Shown piece by piece: positions 23,434-31,023 of a stretch of DNA of 64,000 bases (position 1 is the stretch's first letter; the number at the start of each line of letters is the position of its first letter). The stretch is taken from the NCBI RefSeq assembly GCF_900636825.1, contig NZ_LR134318.1:2575501-2639500 (forward strand). The letters run 5' to 3'. The notes beneath the pieces were generated by a model, which made no database searches, was not told the origin of the DNA, and was given only the letters and a program-made list of their open reading frames with translations. The translations under genes were made by a program, and so were the position numbers. Source of the DNA: Pseudomonas fluorescens. Its GTDB lineage: Bacteria; Pseudomonadota; Gammaproteobacteria; Pseudomonadales; Pseudomonadaceae.

Positions 23434-24510
23434 TCATCTCAACGCCGCTTCCAACGGCATCCGCGCCATATGCGACGCCTTCAACGAGCCGAAATACAAC
23501 CACTGCCCATATTCGCGCACCGTGGTAATCGGCGAGTAATTGTCGTCGCTGGCATCCTGCAGATTGGCAATCACTTTGCCGTCCAGATCCAGCCCCAACA
23601 CGAAGCCGCGCTTCTCCACCGGTTTCGGCAAAACCGTCAGTGCCCGGACAATCATTTTGCGCATGAACGGATGCCCGGCGGTGCCGTCGAGCAGAGCATT
23701 GCGCGGTGCATACAGCGCCACCCAAAAGCGGTTGCTGCCATTGAACGCGAGGTTGTCCGGCAGCCCCGGCAGGTTATCGATAAACACGTCATGGGTGCCG
23801 GCCTTCGGGCCCCTCAGCCAATAACGGCTGATGCGATAGGCGCCGGTTTCGTTGACCAGCACGTAGGCTTCGTCCGGGCCGAGGGTCACGCCGTTGGCAA
23901 ACTGCAGTTTATTCAGCAGCACCGAGGTCTTGCCGGTCTGAAAGTCATAGCGCAGCAGACGGCCGTCGCCGCCGTGCTCGATGATTGCCTCGCCGTCACG
24001 ACCGTAACCCCAACGGCTGGAGGCGTCGCTGAAGTAGGCGAAATGTCCTGACTTGTCGATGACCACGTCATCGGTGAAACCGAACGCGACACCGTTGGCG
24101 TCGGTGGTGAGCGGAATCAATCGGCCTTGCGCGTCTAAAGACAACAAGCCTTTGACCGCGTCGGCAATCACCAGCATCCCGTTCGGATGGCGGGCGAGGC
24201 CCAGGGGGCGCCCGCCGGTATCGGCGAGAACTTTGCGTTCCTGGCCGTCGAGGCTGGTGCGGATCAAACGACCGTCGTGCAGCCCGGTGATCAGAAAATC
24301 CTCTTCCAGCAGCAATGCCTCGGGGCCTTCGATATCGCTCGGGCCGATTTTGGCCGCGCCTTTGAGTTTCTGGTTTTCGGCATAAATGCCCTCGGTCAGA
24401 GATGGCGCGGCCATCGGGTTCCAGGCCTGCGGTTCAACTTGAGTGGGCATCAGCAGCAGGAACCCGATAACGACCAACGCCAGCAACAATAATCCATGCC
24501 GTACCTTCAC
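23434..24510 (-). CDS. SMP-30/strictosidine synthase-like beta-propeller protein
   Basis: A 358-residue six-bladed propeller protein with an N-terminal membrane anchor or signal (LLLLALVVIGFLLLM). Propeller landmarks include GPEALLLEEDFLITGLHDGR, GRPLGLARHPNGMLVIADA, FGFTDDVVIDKSGHFAYFSDASS and GFVLGLDLDGKVI. The family covers lactonases and strictosidine-synthase-like hydrolases. The GTG start overlaps the stop of the upstream desaturase-SRPBCC gene (GTGA), so the two are translated together and may act on the same lipid or lactone substrate. No specific reaction can be assigned. Confidence 0.82.
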   Translation of the reverse strand: MKVRHGLLLLALVVIGFLLLMPTQVEPQAWNPMAAPSLTEGIYAENQKLKGAAKIGPSDIEGPEALLLEEDFLITGLHDGRLIRTSLDGQERKVLADTGGRPLGLARHPNGMLVIADAVKGLLSLDAQGRLIPLTTDANGVAFGFTDDVVIDKSGHFAYFSDASSRWGYGRDGEAIIEHGGDGRLLRYDFQTGKTSVLLNKLQFANGVTLGPDEAYVLVNETGAYRISRYWLRGPKAGTHDVFIDNLPGLPDNLAFNGSNRFWVALYAPRNALLDGTAGHPFMRKMIVRALTVLPKPVEKRGFVLGLDLDGKVIANLQDASDDNYSPITTVREYGQWLYFGSLKASHMARMPLEAALR

Positions 24511-25661
24511 GCGCTGGCCCTCGCCGAAGCCAGGTATCGTCCGGCCATGTCGCGCAGCGCCAGCATTGATTCGGCGGACTCGCGCTCAATGCGGCGTTTG
24601 AGCAACAGCCTATTGGCGATGCGCATGGGTAACCCGTCGAAGCGATAATCGAGCGTGCGTATAAAACGCGTGTCGCTGCCGGTGGCGCTGCATTCGTAGG
24701 TCAGCGACAACGACAATCCGCGATCGCCCTGCGCGCGTGCACACCAACGTCGGCCGGGCAGATACTCGGTGACTTCCCATCGCAGATGACCACTACGGCC
24801 GCCGGCGTTGATGTCTTCTTCGAAGGAATCGCCAGCGTGCAGTGGGCCGTGCGCGCCATCAATCTTCAGCGAAGACGGATGCCACTCGGGCCAGCGGCTG
24901 ACGCTCGCCGCGTAAGCGAGCACGGCAACGGGGTCGCCGGCGATGTCGATCTGGTGCTGCATACGGGTCATGGGCATTCTCGAGTAGCTCAGAGGAGCGA
25001 ATTCCGGCTCCCAATAAAGGGTGCCGAACAGGTAATCCATCAGCGGCAGGACAATGTTGAAATTGCGCTCCTGCATGCGCTCGCGACGGTGATGCAGTTC
25101 GTGCAGGCGGCGCATCTGGCGAATCCACGGCAGGCGCGTCAGCGGGTTGTCCGCAGGCAGATGTTCGCAGGCATGGAACACCTCGTAAGTGAGATAACCC
25201 AGCACCATGCAACCTGCAAACAGCCCGGCAACGTTGGCATTGAACTGCGCGAGCAGCCACCAGAGCGGCAGCGTGAACACGAGCGTGTGCAACACGATCA
25301 GCCACGCCGGAAAGAGGATCACCCGCCAGTCGCGGGCACTGTCGTACGTCATGTGGCCGGGCGTGAAGAAGCTGTGATGGTCACCGGCATGCCGGGCGTA
25401 AAACATCTTCGCGAAGGATTTTTTATGATGGCCGAGATGGCGGTGAACCATGTACACGCCGAAATTGAAGAACAGCAAAGTCAGCGGCACGGTCAGCCAT
25501 TGCAACAAGCTTACGTGCTCCAAGGTACTCCAGAATGCCGCGATGGCCAGCACGCCGAACAGCAGCACGAACGCGCCGTGCAGCCACGGGTTGTAGCGCG
25601 GATGTATGGCCGCGCGATAACGGCTGCGGAATACCTCAGTGGTCTGCCTCACTGCGCTCAC
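24507..25661 (-). CDS. Fatty acid hydroxylase/desaturase fused to an SRPBCC domain
   Basis: A 384-residue protein. The N-terminal two-thirds are a membrane di-iron hydroxylase of the sterol-desaturase superfamily, with four His clusters: HRHLGHH, HAGDHHSFF, HACEH and HELHH, and hydrophobic spans between them. Residues about 235-384 are an SRPBCC (polyketide-cyclase/START-like) domain (QIDIAGDPVAVLAYAASVSRWPEWHP; LRWEVTEYLPGRRW). The helix-grip domain may present a hydrophobic substrate to the di-iron site. The start is GTG with a weak ribosome site and is uncertain by a few codons. Coupled to the propeller gene downstream; a LysR gene lies just upstream on the same strand. Confidence 0.8.
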   Translation of the reverse strand: MSAVRQTTEVFRSRYRAAIHPRYNPWLHGAFVLLFGVLAIAAFWSTLEHVSLLQWLTVPLTLLFFNFGVYMVHRHLGHHKKSFAKMFYARHAGDHHSFFTPGHMTYDSARDWRVILFPAWLIVLHTLVFTLPLWWLLAQFNANVAGLFAGCMVLGYLTYEVFHACEHLPADNPLTRLPWIRQMRRLHELHHRRERMQERNFNIVLPLMDYLFGTLYWEPEFAPLSYSRMPMTRMQHQIDIAGDPVAVLAYAASVSRWPEWHPSSLKIDGAHGPLHAGDSFEEDINAGGRSGHLRWEVTEYLPGRRWCARAQGDRGLSLSLTYECSATGSDTRFIRTLDYRFDGLPMRIANRLLLKRRIERESAESMLALRDMAGRYLASARASA

Positions 25662-25765
25662 CTGTCGGGTACTGGAAATGTACCCGGCAGATTAGCCGAT
25701 CCGGCCGTTTGTGCCGCTCAGACCTAGAGGTCAGTTGCGCCATCATCCGGTGTAAAACGCACAAC

Positions 25766-26629
25766 TCAGCTCAATGGGTTCCAGCGCTGGGACCAGTCGT
25801 CATCGGTTTTGATCACGTCGCGCAGCAGATCGAAGGCTTGCTGCAGGATCAGCGAGTCGCGGTCGCGCGAGTACACAAGATAGGTCGGATAGCCAAATTC
25901 CGGGGCTTTGGTCACCGCTTCCAGCGCGCCGTTTTCCAGATAGGTACGCACCACGCGCGTGCGGAAATAGCCGCTGCCGCCGTGTTCGAGAATGTATTGA
26001 AGGGCCAGCGGGCCAAGGTTGAAACTCAGCGCCGCTTTGGCTTTTTCCGGCAGCGCGGCATCGTGCTGACGACGAAAATCCGGGCCCCAGTCGATATAAA
26101 CGTAGGGGTCCGGGCGGTCGGGCGCGCGAACCAGAATGAGTTTTTCTTCCAGCACTTGCTCGACCTGCAAGCCCGGCCAGTATTCCGGCTGGTAGACCAG
26201 CGCGGCATCGAGTACGCCGAGTTCGAGTTGTCGCAGCAGGTTTTCGCCGTCGCGGATTTCCATGCGCAAGGCATGGCTCGGAATCTTCTCACGCAACTCT
26301 GCCGCCCAACTGAGCATCAACGGGTTGCACAAGCTGACTTCGCCGCCGATGTGCAACACGTTGTGGTAGCCCTCGGGCAGCGGCAGGTCGCGGCGTGCCG
26401 CCTCCCACGTCTGCACCAGTTGATTGGCGTAGATCACGAACGCCTCGCCATTGGGCGTCAGCTTCGCCCCGGCACGGTTGCGCACGAACAGCGTGCTGCC
26501 CAACTGGCTCTCGAGTTTCTGCACGCGCGCGGTGATCGCCGTTTGCGTGACGAACAGTTTCTGCGCCGCTGCGGCGAGACTGCCGTGGCGAACGATTTCC
26601 AGAAAGGTGCGGGCGAGGTCGATGTCCAT
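25766..26629 (-). CDS. LysR-family transcriptional regulator
   Basis: A 287-residue regulator. The N-terminal helix-turn-helix (residues 1-60) reads MDIDLARTFLEIVRHGSLAA, with QTAITARVQKLESQLGSTLF. The co-inducer domain starts near residue 90 (VLHIGGEVSLCNPLMLSW) and includes LELGVLDAALVYQPEYWPGL. ATG 26629 is chosen because the LysR fold starts there. It lies 104 bases upstream of the desaturase/propeller pair on the same strand, so it may regulate or be co-transcribed with them; effector unknown. Confidence 0.88.
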   Translation of the reverse strand: MDIDLARTFLEIVRHGSLAAAAQKLFVTQTAITARVQKLESQLGSTLFVRNRAGAKLTPNGEAFVIYANQLVQTWEAARRDLPLPEGYHNVLHIGGEVSLCNPLMLSWAAELREKIPSHALRMEIRDGENLLRQLELGVLDAALVYQPEYWPGLQVEQVLEEKLILVRAPDRPDPYVYIDWGPDFRRQHDAALPEKAKAALSFNLGPLALQYILEHGGSGYFRTRVVRTYLENGALEAVTKAPEFGYPTYLVYSRDRDSLILQQAFDLLRDVIKTDDDWSQRWNPLS

Positions 26630-26692
26630 GGGCGGGCCGGTGGTGAAGGTGCGCGTAGTGTAAGGGGCAGGCCGGGTCGACTCCACCATCCC

Positions 26693-26789
26693 GTAGGAGC
26701 TGTCGAGTGAAACGAGGCTGCGATCTTTTGCTCCTGATGTTGATTTACCGACCAGGAATCAAAAGATCGCAGCGTGCCGAACTCCTACA
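26693..26789. repeat. REP doublet upstream of the toxin-antitoxin pair
   Basis: Inverted pair GTAGGAGCTGTCGAGTGAAA ... GCTGCGATCTTTTG / CAAAAGATCGCAG-type arm ... ACTCCTACAC. It occupies part of the 336-base gap (26630-26965) between divergent lysR and the antitoxin gene; the remaining 26790-26965 presumably holds the antitoxin promoter, but I see no clear consensus there. Confidence 0.82.
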
Positions 26790-26965
26790 CGAGTTCTCCT
26801 CATCGACGACCAGAGCCTGCGGAAATCGGAGCGTTTGCGCCAAGTGTGGGGAAACTTCCGACGAGTATTTCAGGTTGGTCGTCGGACGCGCGGGCTATAG
26901 CATGAGTCCTGACATTGAAGTCATCGAGCACATTGATTGCTCTGAAAACGCACTAAGGACGGAAC

Positions 26966-27538
26966 ATGCGAATCCCAATGCTGGAAAGCCATACACCCGC
27001 TTACTCCTCGCGCCATTATTGGCGCGACGATCGCGCCAGATGCCCCTCGGAGGCTGTCCCCATGCCCACCGCCAAAGCGCACCGGCTCACGGGCTTGAAG
27101 AAGCTCGAGGGCAAGCCTCTGGAGTTGCTCCTGCGTGGGCAAGACACCGGCGACGACCCGATGCTCATTTTGCGTTGCACAAGCGAAGGGTTTGAATTGG
27201 CCGATGTGATCAACATGATCGCAACCTGCGAGACCTATCAGCAGGGCGAACTGGTCAAGCGTATCACCGGCAAGTCCGTCAGAGCTGTGCGACGCCTGCT
27301 CAAGGAAGGCATTGCGCTGCGGCTGGACACGCAGCAGAGCATCATCGCCTACCAATATGCCCTCGCGCTGGAGCTGGCCACCGAGGTGTTCGGCCAGCAG
27401 CTAAAGGCCGAGTCCTGGCTGCAACAACCCGCCAAATACTTTTACGGTCATGTGCCGCTCGATCTGGTTGGGCATGCATTGGGGTTCAGAATGGTTGAGG
27501 AGTATCTGAACCAGATCAAATACGGGGTTTACCAATGA
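26966..27538 (+). CDS. Xre/MbcA/ParS-type antitoxin of a RES toxin
   Basis: A 190-residue antitoxin. The C-terminal half has the Xre/ParS (MbcA) toxin-binding domain: ELATEVFGQQLKAESWLQQP, then PLDLVGHALGFRMVEEYLNQIKYGVY, ending as in this family. The central part (NMIATCETYQQGELVKRITGKSVRAVRRLL) is a helix-turn-helix-like region that would bind the operator. AAGGA lies 7 bases before ATG 26966; ATG 27062 is an alternative, giving 158 residues. It overlaps the toxin start by four bases, the usual arrangement for RES-Xre modules. It neutralises the toxin by blocking its active site and represses the operon (family knowledge). Confidence 0.88.
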   Translation: MRIPMLESHTPAYSSRHYWRDDRARCPSEAVPMPTAKAHRLTGLKKLEGKPLELLLRGQDTGDDPMLILRCTSEGFELADVINMIATCETYQQGELVKRITGKSVRAVRRLLKEGIALRLDTQQSIIAYQYALALELATEVFGQQLKAESWLQQPAKYFYGHVPLDLVGHALGFRMVEEYLNQIKYGVYQ

Positions 27539-28029
27539 ATCCCTTGCCCTGGGATGATCGCTGGTACGCCTGGCGGCTGGATCGCGAGGTGTACAGCGAT
27601 ACCTGGGACAGCGGCCTGGGATCGAAACGCGACGGCGGCCGCTGGAATACGCCTGGCCGGCGAGTCGTTTATGCCTCAGTCGATCCCTCCACCGCGATTC
27701 TGGAGGTGGCCGCCCATGGCAGTTTCGATGCGCTTGATCAGGAGCGTTATGTGCTGACCTGCTTTGAAATCATTCACGAAGCCAGTGTCAGGATTGTGCA
27801 ACCGGAAGACGTGCCCAATCCGCATTGGCTGAACCCGATGAAGACGTCGCCCAACCAGCGAAAGTTCGCCGACGCACTTTTGGCTGAACATCCGTTCATA
27901 TTGGTGCCCTCGGTGGCAACCCGTCATTCATGGAATCTGCTGGTGAGCTGCGATCTGGCGGAAGGTCAGTTCCGAATGGTTTCGCAAGAACGTTTTGGGC
28001 TGGATACGCGTTTACTGCAAGAGGTCTGA
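27535..28029 (+). CDS. RES-domain toxin (NAD+-degrading)
   Basis: A 164-residue RES-fold protein. Conserved positions visible are Arg14 (WRLDRE), GGRWN (34-38), Tyr46 (VVYAS), Glu57 (AILEVAAHG), a late Trp-Asn segment (HSWNLLVS) and the C-terminal RFGLDTRLL. Studied RES toxins (MbcT, RES of Pseudomonas and Photorhabdus) deplete cellular NAD+. Length and motifs look intact, so the module is probably active. Followed by a bidirectional terminator before the convergent SCP2 gene. Confidence 0.9.
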   Translation: MNPLPWDDRWYAWRLDREVYSDTWDSGLGSKRDGGRWNTPGRRVVYASVDPSTAILEVAAHGSFDALDQERYVLTCFEIIHEASVRIVQPEDVPNPHWLNPMKTSPNQRKFADALLAEHPFILVPSVATRHSWNLLVSCDLAEGQFRMVSQERFGLDTRLLQEV

Positions 28030-28087
28030 TCTGCGCTCAAGCAGCGGTGGCGAGCCCGAGCGATGCACTGGCGTCGACTGCTTAAAA

Positions 28088-28119
28088 CGACAAATCCCGC
28101 GATTAAGCGGGACTTGTTT
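28088..28119. terminator. Hairpin terminator between toxin and SCP2 genes
   Basis: ACAAATCCCGCGATTAAGCG continues into GGACTTGTTTG: stem TCCCGC/GCGGGA extended by ACAA/TTGT. It lies between convergent genes and probably terminates from both sides, although the T-run is short. Confidence 0.6.
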
Positions 28120-28134
28120 GTACCAAGTGGCTTC

Positions 28135-28452
28135 TTACGAAGGGAACAGCTCGGACAGTTTCATCGACAGCATCATGTCGCCTTCAACGCGCAGTTTGCC
28201 GCCCATGAACGCTTGCATGCCGTCGGTTTCGCCGCTGACGATGTCCTTCAGTGTCTGGCTGTCCAGCACCAGCGTGCAGTTGGCGTCCGGGTTTTCGCCT
28301 TCCTGGATGTCGCAAGTGCCGTCTTTGACGATCAGTGCGTATTGCTTGTCTTCGTCGGTGATGTTGAAACCGAAGACCAGATCCAGACCGGCAGCAGCGG
28401 CTGGGTTGAACTTGGCTTGCATTGCTTTTACGGCATCAGCTACGGAGGTCAT
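28135..28452 (-). CDS. SCP2 sterol-binding domain protein
   Basis: A 105-residue single SCP2 domain: ADAVKAMQAKFNPAAAAGLD, LVFGFNITDEDKQYALIVKDGTC, ANCTLVLDSQTLKDIVSGE and the terminal MQAFMGGKLRVEGDMMLSMKL. The domain binds lipids or acyl-CoA in a hydrophobic tunnel. ATG 28452 is the natural domain start. It lies 63 bases after the histidine-phosphatase gene, as in other Pseudomonas genomes, so the two are likely co-transcribed. Ligand not known. Confidence 0.88.
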   Translation of the reverse strand: MTSVADAVKAMQAKFNPAAAAGLDLVFGFNITDEDKQYALIVKDGTCDIQEGENPDANCTLVLDSQTLKDIVSGETDGMQAFMGGKLRVEGDMMLSMKLSELFPS

Positions 28453-28515
28453 GGTTCGATCCTTTCTTGGTAGTAGGAGCTGGGTGGTTACAGCCAGGGT
28501 CACAGTTAGCCGGAC

Positions 28516-29226
28516 TCAGCGGAAAGTGATGAGTTCCGGGGCCTTCAGCAGTTGCAGGTGTGCGTGACTGTTGAAGGAAGCCAGAGCCACCTCGCGACCA
28601 CGAAATTTCAGTTGGTTGAGCGAGGTGTTGACGATTTGCCAGTTCAATTCAAAAGCCTGTCGGGCAGGCATTTGCGTAATCAGGTGGAGCAGGGCGGTGA
28701 TGGTGCCGCCGGATGTGAAGACGGCGATTTTCTGGTTCTTTTCCGCCAGATCAAGAATTCGCTGCAGCCCGGCCTGAACCCGTTCGACGAAGCCCAGCCA
28801 GCTCTCCAGCCCGGGCGTGTCGTAGGTCCCGGCCAGCCAGCGCTCGATGATCAGAGCGAAGATGCGCTGAAATTCGCCGCGGTTTTGTGCGGCGTTGCGC
28901 AGGATGTCGAGGGCCTCCGGTTCTTCGGGCAGCAGCGCCGGGAGCAGGGCGCGGATCACCGCATCGGCATCGAATTCATTGAACGCGGAATCGGTTTCCA
29001 GGATCGGTACCGGCAAGCCCTTGGCGCTGAACTGCTCAAGCGCACTGGCAGCGGTGTCTTGTTGGCGGCGCAGATCGCCCGCCAGGCAGCGATCGAAGCT
29101 GATGCCCAGTTCAGCGAGATACTGACCGAGGATTTCCGCCTGGCGCACACCGGTCGGCGACAGGACGTCATAGTCGTCTGCACCAAAGGAGGCCTGGCCA
29201 TGTCGAATCAGATAGATGCTGCCCAC
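28516..29226 (-). CDS. Histidine phosphatase family protein (phosphoglycerate-mutase-like)
   Basis: A 236-residue branch-1 histidine phosphatase. The catalytic RHG motif is at the start (IYLIRHGQASFGADDYDVLS), followed by GDLRRQQDTAASAL and the later IAVFTSGGTITALLHL. The second catalytic His position of classical members is not obvious in the TSGGT region, which reads Ser-Gly-Gly. The GTG at 29226 (VGSIYLIRHGQ) is preferred because the fold starts there; ATG 29289 would add 21 unrelated residues. Upstream of and probably co-transcribed with the SCP2 gene. Confidence 0.82.
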   Translation of the reverse strand: MGSIYLIRHGQASFGADDYDVLSPTGVRQAEILGQYLAELGISFDRCLAGDLRRQQDTAASALEQFSAKGLPVPILETDSAFNEFDADAVIRALLPALLPEEPEALDILRNAAQNRGEFQRIFALIIERWLAGTYDTPGLESWLGFVERVQAGLQRILDLAEKNQKIAVFTSGGTITALLHLITQMPARQAFELNWQIVNTSLNQLKFRGREVALASFNSHAHLQLLKAPELITFR

Positions 29227-29430
29227 GTCCGCGTCGTCCCGGTACGTTGAAGGTTTGGCGAGGTTATGAGGATGGCGGAGAGCTGTCAATGAAAAAACAT
29301 ACGCTTGTTTGAAATGCCCGTTACAGGCGTGTTGCCAGAGGTTTCACGGCTGGCCGACTAGCCGGACGATGGGTATGCTGGCGTCAACCCGCGGATGTTT
29401 CGCATCCGCGCATTGTTTTGAGGAGTCGCT

Positions 29431-30462
29431 GTGGAGTTTTTCACCGAATACGCCAGTTTTCTGGCCAAGACCGTCACCCTGGTAATCGCCATTCTGATAG
29501 TGCTCGCCAGCTTTGCTGCGTTGCGCAGCAAGGGCCGACGCAAATCGGCGGGCCAGTTGCAGGTCAGCAAGCTCAATGATTTCTACAAGGGCCTGCGTGA
29601 ACGGCTCGAGCAAACGCTGCTCGACAAGGATCAGCTTAAAGCGTTGCGCAAGAGCCAGACCAAGTCTGAAAAGACCCATAAGAAGCAAAAGAACAAGCCT
29701 GACGCTAAAGCGCGGGTGTTCGTGCTGGATTTCGACGGCGACATCAAGGCTTCGGCGACCGAGAGCCTGCGCCATGAAATCACTGCGCTGTTGACCCTCG
29801 CCACTCCGAAAGACGAAGTGGTCCTGCGCCTGGAAAGCGGTGGCGGCATGGTGCACAGCTATGGTCTGGCATCCTCGCAACTGGCGCGGATTCGCGACGC
29901 CGGCGTGCCGTTGACGGTCTGCATCGACAAGGTCGCGGCCAGCGGCGGCTACATGATGGCGTGCATCGGCGAGAAGATCATCAGCGCACCGTTCGCGATC
30001 CTGGGTTCGATCGGCGTGGTCGCGCAATTGCCCAACGTCAATCGCTTGCTGAAGAAACACGACATCGACTTCGAAGTGCTGACGGCCGGCGAATACAAGC
30101 GCACCTTGACCGTGTTTGGCGAAAACACCGAGAAGGGCCGGGAAAAGTTTCAGGAAGACCTCGACGTCACCCATCAGTTGTTCAAGAACTTCGTGGCTCG
30201 CTATCGTCCGCAACTGGCCATCGATGACGTGGCCACCGGCGAAATCTGGCTGGGCATTGCTGCGTTGGATAAACAACTGGTCGATGAACTCAAGACCAGC
30301 GATGAGTATCTGGCTGAGCGGGCGAAGAAATCCGAGGTTTACCACCTGCATTACGCCGAGCGCAAAAGTCTGCAAGAACGCATTGGCATGGCTGCCAGCG
30401 GATCGGTGGATCGCTTGCTGTTGAGCTGGTGGAGTCGCCTGACCCAGCAACGCTTCTGGTAA
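29431..30462 (+). CDS. sohB: Inner-membrane S49 peptidase SohB
   Basis: A 343-residue membrane peptidase. An N-terminal transmembrane helix (FLAKTVTLVIAILIVLASFA) is followed by a basic, coiled linker rich in Lys and the S49 domain (about 90-320). The catalytic Ser is Ser171 in KVAASGGYMMACIG, and ILGSIGVVAQLPNVNRLLKK and EYKRTLTVFGENTEKGREKF match SohB. The start is GTG with AGGAG 7 bases upstream. Monocistronic, with a terminator 15 bases downstream. SohB is a suppressor of htrA defects in E. coli and cleaves membrane or signal peptides. Confidence 0.92.
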   Translation: MEFFTEYASFLAKTVTLVIAILIVLASFAALRSKGRRKSAGQLQVSKLNDFYKGLRERLEQTLLDKDQLKALRKSQTKSEKTHKKQKNKPDAKARVFVLDFDGDIKASATESLRHEITALLTLATPKDEVVLRLESGGGMVHSYGLASSQLARIRDAGVPLTVCIDKVAASGGYMMACIGEKIISAPFAILGSIGVVAQLPNVNRLLKKHDIDFEVLTAGEYKRTLTVFGENTEKGREKFQEDLDVTHQLFKNFVARYRPQLAIDDVATGEIWLGIAALDKQLVDELKTSDEYLAERAKKSEVYHLHYAERKSLQERIGMAASGSVDRLLLSWWSRLTQQRFW

Positions 30463-30474
30463 AACAGGCGCGCA

Positions 30475-30508
30475 TGAAAACGCCGGTCAGTGACCGGCGT
30501 TTTTTTGT
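30475..30508. terminator. Bidirectional terminator after sohB
   Basis: AAAACGCCGGTCAGTGACCG continues to GCGTTTTTTT: stem CGCCGGTCA/TGACCGGCG with A- and T-runs. It lies between convergent sohB and the DUF934/cysI operon. Confidence 0.92.
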
Positions 30509-30528
30509 GCCCGATAAAGTCCGTCGGC

Positions 30529-31023
30529 TTAGCGACGACGGAACAATGGCAACGGTTCGTCGGCCGCGGCCTGATAGGTCACCGAGAAATCCTTGAGGCC
30601 TTCAAGGGCTTCGTACGGATCCTTGTCGGGACGCACGGCGAAGGCGTCGAACCCACAACGACGCATGTAGAACAGCTGATCACGCAGCACGTCGCCGATT
30701 GCCCGCAGTTCGCCTTTGAAACCGTAGCGGTCGCGTAGCAGGCGGGCATTGGAGTAGTTGCGGCCGTCAGTGAAGGCGGGGAAGTTCAGGGCAATCACCT
30801 GGAACTCCGCCACGTCGTCGCCGATTTCTTCGGCTTCTTCCTCAGCGTCCAGCCACACTCCCAGACCGCCGTCGCGGGCTTTCAAGGCGTGACCGTGATC
30901 GCGCCACAAGGCCAGCGGCACGATCAGGTCGTCACAGTTGGAGATACCGTCGAGGGTTGCGTCCTTTGGCAGCAGGTGCCAGGTTTCGTCGACGACTTCG
31001 TTGTTTTTAATGATTCGCTGCAT
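30529..31023 (-). CDS. DUF934 protein (sulfite-reductase-associated, CysH/oxidoreductase-like)
   Basis: A 164-residue soluble protein of the DUF934 family: MQRIIKNNEVVDETWHLL at the start, LALWRDHGHALKARDGGLGVWL, then QVIALNFPAFTDGRNYSNARLLRDRYGFKGELRAIGDVLRDQL and CGFDAF. The family is almost always next to sulfite or nitrite reductase genes in Proteobacteria and is presumed to help assemble or serve the reductase. Its ATG lies inside the end of cysI (17-base overlap), so it is translationally coupled. Exact role unknown. Confidence 0.9.
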   Translation of the reverse strand: MQRIIKNNEVVDETWHLLPKDATLDGISNCDDLIVPLALWRDHGHALKARDGGLGVWLDAEEEAEEIGDDVAEFQVIALNFPAFTDGRNYSNARLLRDRYGFKGELRAIGDVLRDQLFYMRRCGFDAFAVRPDKDPYEALEGLKDFSVTYQAAADEPLPLFRRR

